The notes under the pieces are model-generated. The model was not told the DNA's origin. It worked only from the letters and a program-made list of their open reading frames with translations, and did no database searches. Below, piece after piece: positions 36,983-46,928 of a stretch of DNA of 64,000 nt (its first letter is position 1; the number at the start of each line of letters is the position of its first letter). The DNA comes from Sphingobium sp. MI1205 (GTDB taxonomy: Bacteria > Pseudomonadota > Alphaproteobacteria > Sphingomonadales > Sphingomonadaceae), in NCBI RefSeq assembly GCF_001563285.1, contig NZ_CP005188.1, positions 1,431,501 to 1,495,500 on the forward strand, in the 5' to 3' direction. A program made the translations under genes and the position numbers.

Positions 36983-38485
36983 ATGACTGAATCAACCTAT
37001 CGCATTCAGGGCGCAACCGGCGAGTGGGAGGTCGTTATCGGCCTGGAGGTCCATGCGCAGGTGACGAGCAAGGCGAAGCTGTTTTCCGGTGCGGCCACGG
37101 CTTTTGGCGCGGAGCCGAATACGCAGGTTAGCCTCGTCGATGCGGCCATGCCCGGCATGCTGCCCGTGCCGAACCGTGAGTGCATTCGTCAGGCGGTGCG
37201 TACCGGCATGGCGATTGAGGCCAAGATCAACAAATGGTCGCGCTTCGATCGCAAGAATTATTTCTACGCCGATCTGCCGCAGGGTTATCAGATCAGCCAG
37301 CTTTACCACCCGCTGGTGGGCGAGGGTGAGATTGAGATCAGCCTGGACGAGAAGAACCCGGACGCCGTGACCAAGCGGATCGGCATCGAGCGCATCCATG
37401 TCGAGCAGGATGCGGGCAAGTTGATGCACGACCAGCATCCCACCAGTAGCTATGTCGACCTGAACCGGTCGGGCGTCGCGCTGATGGAAATCGTGTCGAA
37501 GCCTGACATGCGTTCGCCAGCGGAAGCCGGGGCCTATCTGGCGAAGCTGCGGACGATCCTGCGCTATGTGGGGTCGTGTGACGGCAACATGGACCAGGGT
37601 TCGATGCGTGCCGACGTCAATGTCTCGGTCCGCAAGCCGGGCGAGGAATTCGGCACGCGTACCGAGACGAAGAACGTCAATTCGGTCCGTTTCGTCATGG
37701 CGGTGGTGGAGCATGAAGCCAGCCGTCAGGTCGATGTGCTGGAGGCCGGTGGCAAGATCGTGCAGGAAACGCGCCTGTACGATCCGGACAAGAATGAAAC
37801 ACGGTCGATGCGGTCGAAGGAAGACGCGCATGACTATCGCTATTTCCCTGACCCGGACCTGTTGCCGCTGGAACTGGACGACGCTTTCCTGGAGGAATGC
37901 CGCCAGTCGCTTCCCGAACTGCCGGACGCCAAGCGCCGCCGTTATGAGCAGCAGCTTGGCCTGTCGCCCTATAATGCGGCCACTTTGACGGCGGACGCGG
38001 ATACTGCACGCTGGTTCGAGGCGCTGCTGGCCGAAGGCGCGCGCATCCAGAAGAAGAGCGAGGGCGAAGTTGCGAAGGCTTCGGCCAACTGGCTGCTGTC
38101 GGAACTCTATGGCGCGCTCAATCGCATCGGCAAGAGCCTGGAGGATAGCCCGGTCGGCCCTGAGGAGGGCGCGGAATTGCTGGCGCTGGTCGCCGATGGC
38201 ACGATTTCGGGCACCATCGCCAAGCAGGTGTTCGAGATCATGCTGGAAACCGGCGGCCGCGCGCCCGCGATCGTCGAGGAAAGGGGCCTGAAGCAGACCA
38301 GCGACACCGGCGCGATCGAGGCGGCGGTGGCTGAGGTGCTTGCCCGGAATGGCGACAAGGTCGAACAGTATAAGGCGGGCAAGGAAGCCTTGTTTGGCTT
38401 CTTCGTCGGCCAGACCATGAAGGCCATGCAGGGCAAGGCCAATCCGCAGGTCGTCAACGAACTGGTCCGCAAGGCGCTTGCGTAA
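36983..38485 (+). CDS. gatB: Asp/Glu-tRNA amidotransferase subunit B
   Basis: 500 residues. GatB phosphorylates the mischarged tRNA's acyl group and transfers ammonia from GatA. The start, near [24 protein letters not shown], holds the conserved cradle motif, with [14 protein letters not shown] and [12 protein letters not shown] further on; the C-terminal YqeY-like tail binds tRNA ([16 protein letters not shown]). It is 95 bp from gatA because of the inserted repeats, probably still the same operon. Confidence 0.97.
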   Translation: MTESTYRIQGATGEWEVVIGLEVHAQVTSKAKLFSGAATAFGAEPNTQVSLVDAAMPGMLPVPNRECIRQAVRTGMAIEAKINKWSRFDRKNYFYADLPQGYQISQLYHPLVGEGEIEISLDEKNPDAVTKRIGIERIHVEQDAGKLMHDQHPTSSYVDLNRSGVALMEIVSKPDMRSPAEAGAYLAKLRTILRYVGSCDGNMDQGSMRADVNVSVRKPGEEFGTRTETKNVNSVRFVMAVVEHEASRQVDVLEAGGKIVQETRLYDPDKNETRSMRSKEDAHDYRYFPDPDLLPLELDDAFLEECRQSLPELPDAKRRRYEQQLGLSPYNAATLTADADTARWFEALLAEGARIQKKSEGEVAKASANWLLSELYGALNRIGKSLEDSPVGPEEGAELLALVADGTISGTIAKQVFEIMLETGGRAPAIVEERGLKQTSDTGAIEAAVAEVLARNGDKVEQYKAGKEALFGFFVGQTMKAMQGKANPQVVNELVRKALA

Positions 38486-38554
38486 ATCGGAACGGGCTGT
38501 CTAAACCCCGGACAAGGCTGGAAGCGGGGGCTTCCGGCAACCGGGGGATCAGAC

Positions 38555-39427
38555 ATGAAGGCACGCAAGGTTTTGGTGGCGCTGGCCATGATGGTGGCTG
38601 CGCTGCCCGTCGCGGCCAAGGCCGAAACGCTGACCAATGACATGGTCGTTACGCTGGTTCAGGCGGGGTTGGGCGATGATGCGGTCATCGCCAAGATACG
38701 GGCGTCGGCCGGCCATTATGCCTTGTCCACCGACGATCTGATCGCGCTCAAGAAGCGTGGCGTGCCGGGGCCGGTGATCGCGGCGATGATTGAGTCAGGA
38801 TCGCAGGGAGCAGTTTCGGCAAAGGCGGTGTTCTCGGCGGATTCGCCCGACCCGCTGGTGCCGCATCCGTCGGGGCTTTACCTGCTGAGCGAATCCCGCA
38901 TGGTGCGGATCGACCCGACGACGTCGAACCAGAGCAAGACCGGCGGGATATTGGGCTATGCCTTTACCGGCGGGATTGCGTCGCTCAGCATCAAGGCGGT
39001 GATTCCGAATGTCACGGCGAGGGTTCGGACCGGGCGGGGCCGACCGACATTCTATTTCTATTTCGACGAAGCAACGCGCGGCCTGTCACAGGCCGGGGCG
39101 CCTTCGCTGTGGCTGTCCGGGCCAGCGAGCGCGATCACGTCCCCCAACGAGTTCACCCTCATCCGTTTCGACGTCAAGAAGGACCGGCGTGAGACGCGGG
39201 TGGGCAGCATGAACCTGGCGGGCGCGAAGGCCGGGGTGATGGACAGGGATCGCATCGCTTTCGATTATGAACAGGTGACACCGGGCGTGTTCAAGGTAAC
39301 GCCGAAAACTGACCTGGCGGCGGGCGAATATGGCTTTCTCTATTCGGTGAGCGCGGGGGCCGGCCCCGGCATGTGGGGCAATGGCACAGGATCGGCGCGC
39401 ATCTTCGACTTCGCCGTCCATCCATAA
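38555..39427 (+). CDS. secreted protein of unknown function
   Basis: 290 residues with a clear signal peptide (MKARKVLVALAMMVAALPVAAKA). The mature N-terminus, LTNDMVVTLVQAGLGDDAVIAK, resembles a short motif seen at the start of many uncharacterised secreted bacterial proteins. The remainder looks like beta-sandwich domains (RPTFYFYFDEATRG; ASAITSPNEFTLIRFDVKK) ending GTGSARIFDFAVHP. No catalytic motif is visible. It follows gatB by 69 bp but need not share its operon. A hairpin follows. Confidence 0.75.
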   Translation: MKARKVLVALAMMVAALPVAAKAETLTNDMVVTLVQAGLGDDAVIAKIRASAGHYALSTDDLIALKKRGVPGPVIAAMIESGSQGAVSAKAVFSADSPDPLVPHPSGLYLLSESRMVRIDPTTSNQSKTGGILGYAFTGGIASLSIKAVIPNVTARVRTGRGRPTFYFYFDEATRGLSQAGAPSLWLSGPASAITSPNEFTLIRFDVKKDRRETRVGSMNLAGAKAGVMDRDRIAFDYEQVTPGVFKVTPKTDLAAGEYGFLYSVSAGAGPGMWGNGTGSARIFDFAVHP

Positions 39428-39433
39428 GGAAAG

Positions 39434-39464
39434 GGGACGCCGCCTGAGGAGCAAACGGCGTCCC
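39434..39464 (+). terminator. hairpin after the secreted-protein gene
   Basis: GGGACGCCG (39434-39442) and CGGCGTCCC (39456-39464) form a perfect 9-bp stem with a 13-base loop, seven bases after the stop. No T tract follows, so a terminator role is likely but incomplete. Confidence 0.5.
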
Positions 39465-39564
39465 ACCCACAAGGCGCATCCCGGGGGACGGGCGCGCCTC
39501 ATGGCAGGGCTGGCGGACCAGGAGGGTCGTGGGGTGTGCCCGCCAGCTTTTCATCAGTCAGACG

Positions 39565-42500
39565 TCACAGGATGAAGTTAACCGTCGCCCTTAAAGCGAG
39601 AGCGACATGATCCTGCTGTTCTTCGGCGCTGAATTCGCCGCCGACCCGGAAGCTGTCGGTGCCGCCGATCAACCGGGCACGGCCGGTCCAGCCATTGGTC
39701 CGATCTTCCGCGACCAGGGTGAAGGCTTGCCCACCGGCAAAACGCGCGACCGTTGAACCCAGCGATCCGCCGATGATCTGACGGCGACCGCCCTCCAGTT
39801 CGACGCGCATCCAGCCTTCGCTGCGATCGAGGCTGCCGAGGTCATAGCCAAGGGACAGGGTGCCGTTCGCCGCCAGCTCGTCGCTCGTCCGCCCTTCGAC
39901 CATCAGGTTGAAGCCGTCGCCGCCGCCGGTTTCGTCATAGCCGCCTTCCTTCAAACGGTAATAGTCGATCCCGACCGCAGGACGCAGGGAGAAGCGATTG
40001 AAGCGCATTTCATAGGATGCCCCCGCCGCTGCCGAGTAGAGCTTACCCGACCAGTCGCCATTTGCCGTGCGGGTGACGTCGCCGCTTTCAAACCGGCGCG
40101 TCCCCCCGAAGTCGATGTGCGCCGCCGAGACACGGGCAAAGCTTTGCAACGGTCCCCAGCTTCCCCGCCAGTGGGCGGCCAGTTCGAACTGGTCGGAATC
40201 GACGCTGTTGTTCGTGTCCTTCGGAGAATCGCTGCCATGGATATAGGCGAAGGATCCGCCGAACGCGCCCAGGCGGCTGAGATATTCCGCGCCCATGCTC
40301 GCGCCCCAACCGCTGATGTCGTAGGATGCGGTGTTGCCGATGCTCTTGGAACTGCCGAAGGCCACCTGCTGCAACCAGAAGCCCAGACGGCCGTCCGCGG
40401 TCCGGTATATGCCGCCGGGATCGGATAATATCCGTGCGGTTGCGCGCGATCCTGACGTCACTGCTTCGAACGCGCCACCGGCATGATCGGGCAGCATCTG
40501 CCGCAGGTTTGCGGTCAGCGCCTCTCCATTGGTGATTGCCAGAAAGCTGTCGGCAATCGCGCTGTCATTATCCAGCGCGTTGAAGATGGCGGAATAGGCG
40601 CTGGCGTTGGAGCCGGACAGGCCGAGTTCCTGCACGCTCTTGGCCGCGATCGACAGGCGGACTTCGCCGGTGGAGCTGTCTCCGGCCACTGTTCCCTTGA
40701 ACATGTAGGGCAGCAACGCATCGGCCGACAGGGCGGGCGCGCCGTTTAGCGTTCCAGCGCGAAGGATGACATAGTCGCCTGCTGCGTCGCCCACGCTGGC
40801 AAGCGTCGCCTTCACTTGCGATCCGGCGGAAAAGGTCGCGGTGCCCGCTACATCGTAGACGGTATTGGTGCCCGCCGCTGCATCAATGGTGACGCCAAGG
40901 ATGGAAGTGCCGCTCGCCGTCAGTGAGCCGAGGGCGATTGATCCGCTGTCGGTGGCGTCGAGCGTCCCGCCGTTCAGCGCCACGGCGGTCGCGCCCCCGT
41001 TCAGCAGTGCGCCGGTGAGGACGGCATTGTCGGAGAGGGTGAGCGTCAATGCGCCCCCGCCGAAATCGACGGAGCCCGTCAGGGTGGATGTGTTGGCAAG
41101 AGAAAGTGCCGACGCGGTGCTGCCCAGCTTCACGTCGCCGGTGAGGGCCGATGCGCCCGACAGGCTCAACTGGTTGCTGCCCGCGCCAAGATCGACTGCG
41201 CCGGTGATCTGTCCGGCGGAGACCGTCATGACGTCATTGCCCGATCCGAGGCGAACGTCGCCCGTGATCGATGGCGCGGTCGCGGTCGCCGAAGCGGCGG
41301 TCTGCGTCAGCGTGACGCCGCTGCTGTTGGCGGTCAGGTCGATGGCGGTGTTCGCCCCGGCCATGCCGCCGGTCGCGGAGATCTTGCCACTGTTGCTGAC
41401 GGAAGTGACGGTGCCCGAAGAGTCGAGAAGGGCGATAGCCGTCCCCTCTTCGCTGCTGGCCGCCGTCGCGCTGAGCGAACCGCTGATCTTGATCGTGCTG
41501 CTGTTTGCCCCTGCATCGATCACCAGTGCGCGGGCGGAGGTGCCCGACAGGCTTGAGCCGCTGCTGCTGACCGTACCGGAAACCTCAATCGTGGGGGCGC
41601 TGCTTCCCGCACCCAGACGGACCGCCGTCGCGTTGCTGTCGGCAGAGATTGCCGCCACAGTGCCGCTGACCAGCAGACCTTTGGTCACGGACACATTGCC
41701 GCCAAGACCCCCGATCACGAGGCCATTGGCATCCACTCCGTCATAGATGCCGTAGCCGGCGATCGTGCCCTTGACGATGACGCCATATCCAGAGGTTTCG
41801 GCAGCAACCGCCCCGATGCTGGTGTTGGCGGTAGCGGAGCCGATCTGAACAGCCGCAGCCGAGCCATAGGTGGCGATGGCGGCGCTGCCTTCGCTGCTGT
41901 CGGTCAGGTCGTCATTATCGACGTCGCTATCGTCGCTGTCGAGCGTAGGGGGTATATCGAAAATAACGCCGCCTGCTACATTGCCGGCGATCGTGACGGC
42001 TGAGCCGCCTTGCAACAGGTCGTCCGCGTCCAGCTCGCTCGTATCGCTCGGCCTGCTGGTGGAACGGTAGCCGGTGCTGCTGATCGATCCCTGGATCTTG
42101 AGCGCTCCGCCAATGTCGCCCAGCAACGCTGCGCCGGTGCTGTTCGCGCCGGTCGCGGAGATTGATCCGCGCAGGGTCACATTGCCCGATATGTCGTTTG
42201 CGATGAGCCCGTAGCTATTATCGCCCACGACACTGATCGTGCCGCTATTGGACAGGTTGCCCGTCAGCGGCCCGGCAAGGCGGATGCCCGCCGACTGGTT
42301 GCCTTCGATCGAAATGGTGCCGCTATTGTCGATGTTGCCGACATGCGGCGCGCCTGCCTGAACGAAGATGCCGTTGCGGTTTGTCCCTTCTGCGAAGGAG
42401 CCGTCATTGTCGCCGTCGTCGTCACTGTCAGTGGGGGTGTAATCTTCGTCCAGCGTGATCGTGCCGCTATTGACGATGTCGCCGCTGGTGCCGGGCAGCG

Positions 42501-42774
42501 CCAGAATGCCCGTCGCATTGTCCGCTCCCGTGATCTCCAGCGTGCCAGCGTTTGTAACCTTGTTGTTGCTGTCGATCGTGACGGCTGTTCCGCTGGTGAG
42601 GGTAATGGAACCGCCGGTTCCGATCGACAGGTCGTCGGCGGCTCCGTTGGCGGCGGTTGACGTCCGGACCGGGGTGGTAGTGGATGAAGTGATGGTGGTT
42701 TCCGCTGCTGCGTCGGCGAGGGTGAGGGCCGCCAGAACGGGCGCGATGGCCGTACAGGCCAGAATATGTCGCAT
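39565..42774 (-). CDS. autotransporter (type Va) with repetitive passenger
   Basis: 1069 residues. A signal peptide (MRHILACTAIAPVLAALTLADA) leads into a long Ser/Thr/Gly/Ala-rich passenger (about 25-790) with repeating NSGTI(S/T) beta-helix turns. Two acidic Asp runs (about 109-127 and 277-295) interrupt it. The C-terminal part (about 800-1069) is the outer-membrane beta-barrel, with GWGASMGAEYL and terminal VALALRATVNFIL, where aromatic/hydrophobic ends suit barrel assembly. No protease motif is evident, so the passenger is probably adhesive or structural. It lies 97 bp downstream of the STN-type TonB receptor on the same strand. Confidence 0.9.
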   Translation of the reverse strand: MRHILACTAIAPVLAALTLADAAAETTITSSTTTPVRTSTAANGAADDLSIGTGGSITLTSGTAVTIDSNNKVTNAGTLEITGADNATGILALPGTSGDIVNSGTITLDEDYTPTDSDDDGDNDGSFAEGTNRNGIFVQAGAPHVGNIDNSGTISIEGNQSAGIRLAGPLTGNLSNSGTISVVGDNSYGLIANDISGNVTLRGSISATGANSTGAALLGDIGGALKIQGSISSTGYRSTSRPSDTSELDADDLLQGGSAVTIAGNVAGGVIFDIPPTLDSDDSDVDNDDLTDSSEGSAAIATYGSAAAVQIGSATANTSIGAVAAETSGYGVIVKGTIAGYGIYDGVDANGLVIGGLGGNVSVTKGLLVSGTVAAISADSNATAVRLGAGSSAPTIEVSGTVSSSGSSLSGTSARALVIDAGANSSTIKISGSLSATAASSEEGTAIALLDSSGTVTSVSNSGKISATGGMAGANTAIDLTANSSGVTLTQTAASATATAPSITGDVRLGSGNDVMTVSAGQITGAVDLGAGSNQLSLSGASALTGDVKLGSTASALSLANTSTLTGSVDFGGGALTLTLSDNAVLTGALLNGGATAVALNGGTLDATDSGSIALGSLTASGTSILGVTIDAAAGTNTVYDVAGTATFSAGSQVKATLASVGDAAGDYVILRAGTLNGAPALSADALLPYMFKGTVAGDSSTGEVRLSIAAKSVQELGLSGSNASAYSAIFNALDNDSAIADSFLAITNGEALTANLRQMLPDHAGGAFEAVTSGSRATARILSDPGGIYRTADGRLGFWLQQVAFGSSKSIGNTASYDISGWGASMGAEYLSRLGAFGGSFAYIHGSDSPKDTNNSVDSDQFELAAHWRGSWGPLQSFARVSAAHIDFGGTRRFESGDVTRTANGDWSGKLYSAAAGASYEMRFNRFSLRPAVGIDYYRLKEGGYDETGGGDGFNLMVEGRTSDELAANGTLSLGYDLGSLDRSEGWMRVELEGGRRQIIGGSLGSTVARFAGGQAFTLVAEDRTNGWTGRARLIGGTDSFRVGGEFSAEEQQDHVALALRATVNFIL

Positions 42775-42871
42775 GATGTCTCCCTGTAGTCGCGGCTTTT
42801 TGATGAGCGCGCATGGTCGAGGGACGACACCGAACCGGCTGTTCCGTCAGCGAAAATGAACGGACGAGAGA

Positions 42872-45301
42872 TCAGAAGGCGAAATCGATCCCCATCCGCA
42901 CGGTCCGGGGACGAAGCGGCGTGACATAATCGCCGCGCAGGTCAAAGGGCGTGCCCAGCGAGAAGCGATTGCCCCCGCTGTCCAGCAGGTTCGTCAGGGT
43001 GAGCGAAAGCTGAAGCGGCCCGCGCGAGACGCTGGCGGTCATCGCGGTATCGACATAATCGCCCTGATTGCGGCCGAGAATTGGCCCCACGCCAAGGCGG
43101 GACGTGCCGACATAGCGCGCTGATCCGGTGAGGTGCAGGCTGATGTCGTCGCTGATCCAACGGCGGTAGTCGATCGCCAGCCTGCCGCCCAGATTGGCGA
43201 CATTGGGCAGCGCCAGCGATTGATCCGCCGTGGTCAGCGCCCGAACGAAAGGCGTCGGCCGGTGAAGGCGGCTGTCATTATAGATGATGCTGCCGTCCAG
43301 GGTCAGCGCCGGCAGCGGCCGGACGGCGATGCGGCCTTCAACCGTGTAGATGCGCCCATCACCGATATTGGCTGTCGCTGGCAATCCGATTCGGTCGATC
43401 ACATCCGCCTGAATGTCGCGCCAGTCGGTATAGGCAAAGCTGGCGCTGAGCGCGATCGGATCGCGCCCAGGCATTCCCTTGCGGAAACCGGCCTCCAGGG
43501 TCGAAATCCGGTCATTGCTGAAGCGTCGCACATGCTGGTCATCCACCGCCAACCCACCGGGACGGAAGCCCTGTTGAAAGCGGGCGTAGACGGTCAGTCC
43601 CTGCACGGCATCGCTGAGCAGCGAAAGCGAGGGAAGAAAGATCGTCTCATTGCGATCGGCCTGCGCCTCTGCCCGCGCAATGTCGGCGCTGGACAATAAG
43701 GGGATTGGATCGAGCGCCTGGCCGGAAAGCCTGCTGTTGGTCAGGCGGCCACCCGCCGTCACGACCAGTCCGGCCGCCAGCTCGAACGAGGCTTCCCCGA
43801 ACATGGTGGCTTCGCGGATGCGGTTGCGAACGCCCGTGGTGGTCGCGGGCTGGCCGCTGCCATAGAGCGGGACGCCCGGTATCACCTGCGCCTGTACGGG
43901 CGCAGCGCCGAAGGAAGTCAGCGAACGGGTGATCGCGGATGTGCTTTCGAGGTAGGAAGCCCCGATTATCCATCCCAGGCCATTGTTGAGATCGCGCACC
44001 AGGCGGTTTTCGGTGGAGAAAATGGAAACGCGGTTCCGCTGCCGGAACAGGCTGGCGGGAGTGTAGGGCTGCGTCGCATCATAGCTTTCGGACAATATGT
44101 TGCGGACATACCCGGTCGAGGAAATGAAACGCAGGTCGTTCCATTGCCGCTCCACGCGCAGATTTACGAGCGCATAGTCGGATGAATAGGGCTGTGCGAC
44201 GCTGGAGGCGCGGGACAGATCGCCTATCGTCCGGTCGGCATATTGCGCATCGTCACCCTTGATATGCTGGTAGACGCCGCCAAGGTCGATGGTCCAGTCT
44301 TCGTCCGGGGCGAAGCGCAGGTTCGCACGGCCGCCATAGGTGGCGGTGCGGTTGACGTCATCAAGTCCGCGCCCAACGTCGTCAATATATCCGCCCTCCC
44401 TGACGCCATAGCCGACAAGCCGCAGCGCCAGCCTTTCGGACACGATGGGGACATTGAGCGTCGCGGACAGGTCGCCGCCCGGATCGCCATTCTGGATTGC
44501 GCTGAGCCCAGCAGAGATATTGCCGCCATATCGGGCGAGGTTGGGCGGATTGGGGATCATGCGGATGATGCCGCCCAGCGAGCCTGCGCCATAGAGTGTG
44601 CCCTGCGGCCCTTCGAGCACTTCGACACCCTGCATGTCGTAGAGCCGCAGGTCGGGATCGGGCGCGGCGTAGTTGAGGCGCATGTCGCCCAGATATTGCC
44701 CGGTCGTCGCCTGGGTCGGCCCGGCAACGGCGGAATCGGCGATCGCGCGCAGGAAGAGCTTGTTGCGGCCGGACCCTGCATGCGTCGAACTGAGGCTGGC
44801 GACCCGGCTAAGCAGGCTGGCGGTGCCTGCAGCGGCCTCTCCACTGGGGAGCGCGTTAGAATCCACGACCTCGACCAAACCGGGATAGCGGGGCAGCGGC
44901 AGGTCGCGCTTCGACGCGGTGACGATGATTTCCGTCGGGGGCGGCGCAGCGATGGGCGCGGTTTGCGGCGGGACTGCTTTGGCATCGGGGCGATGCGGCG
45001 CTTTGCGGACGAGGCGCCATGTGTTTGCGTCGATCCGCTGGACGCTGGCGCCGAGGCCCCGCAGCAACCGTTTCAAAGCCGCTTCGGCTGTTAAGCGACC
45101 GTTGACCGCTGGCGTAGGAAGCGCCGCGAGCGACTGGTCGGAAATGCCGATGCTCGATCCCGTCTGACGGCCGAGCAGGATCACCGCCTCGCCCAGCCTT
45201 CCGGGGGCGATGCTGACCATCTGTCTGTCCGCCGCATGAGCAGGAACTGCGGCCGCGATTGCTAGGGCGGTGACGAAAATGATGTCAGCGTGCCGGTGCA
45301 T
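42872..45301 (-). CDS. TonB-dependent receptor with STN signalling domain (FecA type)
   Basis: 809 residues. Signal peptide (VTALAIAAAVPAHA), then an STN domain (about 28-99, SIAPGRLGEAVILLGRQTGSS) which in FecA-type receptors contacts the FecR anti-sigma regulator. A Pro-rich linker and plug domain follow (TEIIVTASKRD; MQGVEVLEGPQGTLYGAGSLGG), then the 22-strand barrel ending RMGIDFAF. The ligand cannot be read from the sequence. Its start overlaps the fecR-like stop by 17 bases. Confidence 0.93.
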   Translation of the reverse strand: MHRHADIIFVTALAIAAAVPAHAADRQMVSIAPGRLGEAVILLGRQTGSSIGISDQSLAALPTPAVNGRLTAEAALKRLLRGLGASVQRIDANTWRLVRKAPHRPDAKAVPPQTAPIAAPPPTEIIVTASKRDLPLPRYPGLVEVVDSNALPSGEAAAGTASLLSRVASLSSTHAGSGRNKLFLRAIADSAVAGPTQATTGQYLGDMRLNYAAPDPDLRLYDMQGVEVLEGPQGTLYGAGSLGGIIRMIPNPPNLARYGGNISAGLSAIQNGDPGGDLSATLNVPIVSERLALRLVGYGVREGGYIDDVGRGLDDVNRTATYGGRANLRFAPDEDWTIDLGGVYQHIKGDDAQYADRTIGDLSRASSVAQPYSSDYALVNLRVERQWNDLRFISSTGYVRNILSESYDATQPYTPASLFRQRNRVSIFSTENRLVRDLNNGLGWIIGASYLESTSAITRSLTSFGAAPVQAQVIPGVPLYGSGQPATTTGVRNRIREATMFGEASFELAAGLVVTAGGRLTNSRLSGQALDPIPLLSSADIARAEAQADRNETIFLPSLSLLSDAVQGLTVYARFQQGFRPGGLAVDDQHVRRFSNDRISTLEAGFRKGMPGRDPIALSASFAYTDWRDIQADVIDRIGLPATANIGDGRIYTVEGRIAVRPLPALTLDGSIIYNDSRLHRPTPFVRALTTADQSLALPNVANLGGRLAIDYRRWISDDISLHLTGSARYVGTSRLGVGPILGRNQGDYVDTAMTASVSRGPLQLSLTLTNLLDSGGNRFSLGTPFDLRGDYVTPLRPRTVRMGIDFAF

Positions 45302-46232
45302 CCCCTTCCTTCAACAGCCAGCCGTCGCCCTGCCGGACGGCGGAAAGGCCCATGAGAGGGGCGGCGGCGGCGAAAAAACGGGGCGCGTTACGATCGATCC
45401 GTATCGTGCCCGTGAAGCGGGACGCTCCTGCCACGGGAGTCGCAGTCACACGGACGCCCAGCGACCGGGCGATGTCCGCGCTGATCTGCGCCACAGGCAT
45501 GTTGTCGTAGCTGAGCCGCCCCTGACGCCAACTGGCGACGGTGTCGGGGGCGACATTCATGACATGCAGCCCGCTGGCGTCCTGCGTCAGCCCGCGACCG
45601 GCGGGGAGGGAGATGGCCTGCGCCTGCGGGTTATAGATGACCTCGCCTTCCGACACGCCGATGCGCGTCACGCCCGCGCTATGGACGATATTGAAGACGG
45701 TGCCCGCATCCTCGAACACGGCTTCGCCGACCGTGACGCGGAAGGGATCGCTGGCGTCATGGCGCACGGTGAAGGCGGCTTCTCCGCTGTCCAGCGCGGC
45801 GAAGCGGCTGTCCTTATGATCCAGCCGCAGCGTCGTGCCGCCGTTCATGTCGATGCGCGTGCCGTCGTCCAGAGCGATGCTGCGCGTTTCGCCGGGGCGC
45901 GTGGTGACGGTGTAGATGTCGGAGCGGTTCCAGCTGGCGACCGAAAGCGCGGCGACCAGGGCGGCGGCCATCGCCCCGCCGCCGATCCAGCGCATCGGCC
46001 GCCATTGTCGCTGACCCGGATCATTGGCGGGCGTGGAGGGAAAGACCGGATCGGCCGGTACGATGTCCGCCAGGTCGGCGTCGGCTGCCATCAGTTCATC
46101 ATAGGCAGACGCATGTGCAGGGTCAGCCTCCAGCCACAGGGTGAAGGCGTCCCAATCCATAAAATCCGGATCGCGCGTGCGGATGACCCATCCGAGCGCT
46201 TCCTCGTGCAACATCAGGTTGGCCCCTGTCAT
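45285..46232 (-). CDS. FecR-family anti-sigma/regulatory protein
   Basis: 315 residues. A cytoplasmic N-terminal domain (EALGWVIRTRDPDFMDWDAF, DUF4880-like) is followed by a single transmembrane helix (about 83-100) and a periplasmic FecR domain (YTVTTRPGETRSIALDDG, ASDPFRVTVGEAVFEDAGTVF). FecR proteins hold and activate the cognate ECF sigma factor when the receptor's STN domain signals ligand binding. It sits between the sigma factor gene (37-bp gap) and the receptor gene. Confidence 0.93.
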   Translation of the reverse strand: MTGANLMLHEEALGWVIRTRDPDFMDWDAFTLWLEADPAHASAYDELMAADADLADIVPADPVFPSTPANDPGQRQWRPMRWIGGGAMAAALVAALSVASWNRSDIYTVTTRPGETRSIALDDGTRIDMNGGTTLRLDHKDSRFAALDSGEAAFTVRHDASDPFRVTVGEAVFEDAGTVFNIVHSAGVTRIGVSEGEVIYNPQAQAISLPAGRGLTQDASGLHVMNVAPDTVASWRQGRLSYDNMPVAQISADIARSLGVRVTATPVAGASRFTGTIRIDRNAPRFFAAAAPLMGLSAVRQGDGWLLKEGDAPAR

Positions 46233-46269
46233 ATACGCCCCCTTGCCGCGAGAGACGCCGCCAGCTTGC

Positions 46270-46782
46270 TCATTCCGTATCCAGCCTTTGCCGAAGGGCC
46301 ATCAGCGCGCGATAGGCCTTTTGCAGATCCTTCTCCACCGTGGTCAGGCTGACGCCCAGTTCCTCCGCGATCATCCGCTGCCCGACCCCCTCGATCCGGA
46401 ACCGGCGAAAGACAAGTTCGACGCGAGGGCCAAGGTCGCGCAGCACGGCTTCGGCCTCTTGCAGACGCTCGGCCAGGATCATTCGTTCATCGACGGCTAT
46501 GTCCTCGCTGGGGTCGGCCATGACGCCGCCGGCGCCTTCCGCCCAGTCCTGCTCCCTTTTCCCCCGGCGCGTGGCGGAGCGATAGCGGTCGAGCATCAGA
46601 TTGTTCGCGGTCCTGTACAGATAGGGCAGCGGATTTGCGATGGGGCCAAGATCCTTGGCCTCCAGCTTCATCCACATGTCCTGCAACAGATCCTCGGCGT
46701 CTTCGCCCGCGCCGCGCGCGCGCAGGAAGCGCAGCAACGCAGGGCGGTTCGCCAGAAATATCGATGATAGGCCAGTGGCCAT
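46270..46782 (-). CDS. ECF sigma factor, FecI type
   Basis: 170 residues from ATG 46782; longer in-frame starts have no support. Region 2 is LLRFLRARGAGEDAEDLLQDMW with a -10-recognition segment near PLPYLYRTANNLMLDRYR. Region 4 carries the helix-turn-helix GQRMIAEELGVSLTTVEKDLQKA. The class is identified from size and the FecR/FecA neighbours. Predicted targets are the receptor and its downstream genes. It is divergent from a serine hydrolase gene (146-bp gap). Confidence 0.92.
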   Translation of the reverse strand: MATGLSSIFLANRPALLRFLRARGAGEDAEDLLQDMWMKLEAKDLGPIANPLPYLYRTANNLMLDRYRSATRRGKREQDWAEGAGGVMADPSEDIAVDERMILAERLQEAEAVLRDLGPRVELVFRRFRIEGVGQRMIAEELGVSLTTVEKDLQKAYRALMALRQRLDTE

Positions 46783-46928
46783 GCCCGTTTGGGTCCTGTG
46801 CTGATGAGGCGGGTTGAGATAGAGGGCCGGACGGGGCTTTGGCAATGGACAAGCGAAGGTCGCAGCCGCCATTGTCCTCAAGGCGGGGCTGCTCTAGCCG
46901 GAGGAGGCAGGGCGCATGTGGAGGCAGA

